Assembly (NCBI GenBank): GCA_021777685.1
Contig: JAJYDH010000023.1
Location: 1 to 23,810, forward strand
Source of the DNA: Planctomycetota bacterium
Lineage (GTDB): Bacteria; Planctomycetota; Planctomycetia; Isosphaerales; Isosphaeraceae
Direction: 5' to 3'
Length of the DNA: 23,810 nt
Part shown: positions 23,105-23,810 of the stretch, one piece after another
Position numbering within the stretch: the first letter of the stretch is position 1
How the letters are laid out: each line of letters begins with the position of its first letter
The notes under the pieces: generated by a model
What the model was told of the DNA's origin: nothing
The model's input: the letters and a program-made list of their open reading frames with translations, nothing else
Database searches by the model: none
Position numbers and translations under genes: made by a program

Positions 23105-23641
23105 ATGGCTCGTCGCATCGGCACAATCCTGGTCGACATGGGCTACCTCGACGAGGATGCGCTCTGGAAGGTCCTGGAGGAGCAGAAGCGCTCCGACGGC
23201 GAGTTGCTGGGCAAGGTGGCGACCCGGATGGGGCTCGTGACCGAGGACCAGGTGCTCAAGGCGCTCGGCGAGCAATTCGGCCTGAAGGTCGTCCGGCTCG
23301 GCGACATGTCGATCCCCTCCGAGCTGATCGACATGGTCAACGAGACGATGGCCACTTCGTTCAAGATCGTGCCGATCTCGCAGAACAAGAAGGACAAGAG
23401 CGTCACCGTCGCGATGGGCGACCCTCGCGATCCGGCGACCCTGGACAGCATCAAGCAGTTCCTCGGGGTCGACGTCAAGGGCGTCGTCGCGGCCGAGTCG
23501 GACGTGATGGCGGCGATCTCCCGGCTCTACGCGGGCAAGCAGGAGTCGATCCAGGACGTCGTCAAGCAGATCGAGAACGACAAGGGGCTGGCGCAGTTCT
23601 CGCACCGGAATGAGAACACGATCGACCTGGAGGCCATCTAG
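23105..23641 (+). CDS. Second PilB/GspE-family ATPase, N-terminal part, ended by an in-frame TAG
   Basis: The frame encodes 178 aa: an MshEN-type N-terminal domain (ARRIGTILVDMGYLDEDALW, EQFGLKVVRLGDMSIPSELI, VTVAMGDPRDPATLDSI, FLGVDVKGVVAAESDVMAAI) and a linker ending NENTIDLEAI. A TAG at 23639-23641 follows. The same frame then continues as typical PilB/GspE core sequence (see next entry), so this is not the natural end of such a protein. GGAAGGTGG precedes the ATG at a good distance. It is a paralogue of the pilB at 19633, not a copy (low resemblance outside key positions). Explanations are a nonsense mutation (GAG to TAG needs one change), a sequencing error, or a true split with re-initiation. 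The remainder is outside the window. Confidence 0.85.
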   Translation: MARRIGTILVDMGYLDEDALWKVLEEQKRSDGELLGKVATRMGLVTEDQVLKALGEQFGLKVVRLGDMSIPSELIDMVNETMATSFKIVPISQNKKDKSVTVAMGDPRDPATLDSIKQFLGVDVKGVVAAESDVMAAISRLYAGKQESIQDVVKQIENDKGLAQFSHRNENTIDLEAI

Positions 23642-23644
23642 GAG

Positions 23645-23810
23645 ATGGCCGAGGCGGCGCCGGTCCGCAAGCTCCTGAACATGGTGCTCCTGCTGGCGAT
23701 CAAGGACAAGGCGTCGGACATCCACTTCGAGCCGTTCGAGGACGAGTACAAGATGCGGTATCGGGTCGACGGCATCCTCTTCCAGCTGGTGCCGCCCCCC
23801 CGCCACCTGG
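23645..23810 (+). CDS. Second PilB/GspE-family ATPase, core part, cut by the window edge
   Basis: From ATG 23645, 3 nt after the TAG stop and in the same frame, translation gives 55 residues to the edge. They begin MAEAAPVRKLLNMVLLLA and include KDKASDIHFEPFEDEYKMRY and RVDGILFQLVPPPRHL. ASDIHFEPF is the conserved N2-domain motif of PilB/GspE, seen also at ~202-210 in the upstream pilB. High GC3 and intact frame show that it is still coding-like. An AGGAG overlapping the TAG is too close to the ATG to be an ideal ribosome-binding site; GGAGG at ~23629-23633 is a better candidate for re-initiation. It could be the C-terminal subunit of a split ATPase or the downstream half of one gene broken by the TAG. 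Confidence 0.75.
   Translation, partial: MAEAAPVRKLLNMVLLLAIKDKASDIHFEPFEDEYKMRYRVDGILFQLVPPPRHL

Noticed and set aside
1..23810. CRISPR arrays, insertion sequences, phage genes
   Set aside because: No spaced direct repeats, transposase motifs or terminal inverted repeats were seen; the only tandem repeat noted is the 18-bp duplication at 14511-14546.

Overview
The window is GC-rich (third codon positions almost always G or C) and its gene set points to a planctomycete, most likely of the Isosphaeraceae type. The pointers are an iduronate-sulfatase-like S1 sulfatase, a GH10-fold protein without catalytic residues, a bacterial deoxyhypusine-synthase-like enzyme, a decayed Uma2 gene and type IV pilus ATPases of the MshEN-bearing kind. 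The lineage is inferred from protein character; no database was searched.

Layout. At the left edge, on the minus strand, lies the 5' end of pdxJ (1-82), behind a good -10 box. Upstream of it is the UvrD/PcrA helicase gene. Rightwards on plus come a secreted sulfatase and a divergent acpS. On minus follow the GH10-like protein and a 2-hydroxyacid dehydrogenase. On plus follow a membrane-anchored SDR oxidoreductase and a second 2-hydroxyacid dehydrogenase. A small AT-hook/ribbon-helix-helix-like protein (minus) borders an AT-rich intergenic island with a promoter, a palindromic operator-like site and three consecutive stem-loops, leading to a 102-aa orphan gene. Then on minus come an initiator-type tRNA-Met with a strong terminator and a compact pyruvoyl arginine decarboxylase / DHS-like / Sua5 operon, apparently a polyamine module with a tRNA-modification gene at its end. 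Upstream of the tRNA are a 59-aa ORF and a frameshifted Uma2 relic carrying an 18-bp tandem duplication. The right half, all plus, holds queE, an 829-nt non-coding leader, ppdK, and three pilus-type ATPase genes (pilB-like, pilT and a second pilB/gspE-like gene cut by the window edge).

Functional links. The three ATPases suggest a type IV pilus extension/retraction system. Arginine decarboxylase makes agmatine, which with the DHS-like enzyme suggests an alternative polyamine route; bacteria lack the eIF5A substrate of true DHS. Sua5 and QueE are tRNA-modification enzymes (t6A and queuosine). The rest is metabolic housekeeping.

Most notable. (1) The second pilB/gspE gene is interrupted by an in-frame TAG, with the reading frame continuing intact beyond it and an ATG one codon later. 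(2) The 10107-10244 island has an operator-like palindrome inside a promoter spacer and a first hairpin starting where transcription should start. (3) AcpS appears to lack its N-terminal metal-binding Asp, and the GH10-like protein lacks both catalytic glutamates.
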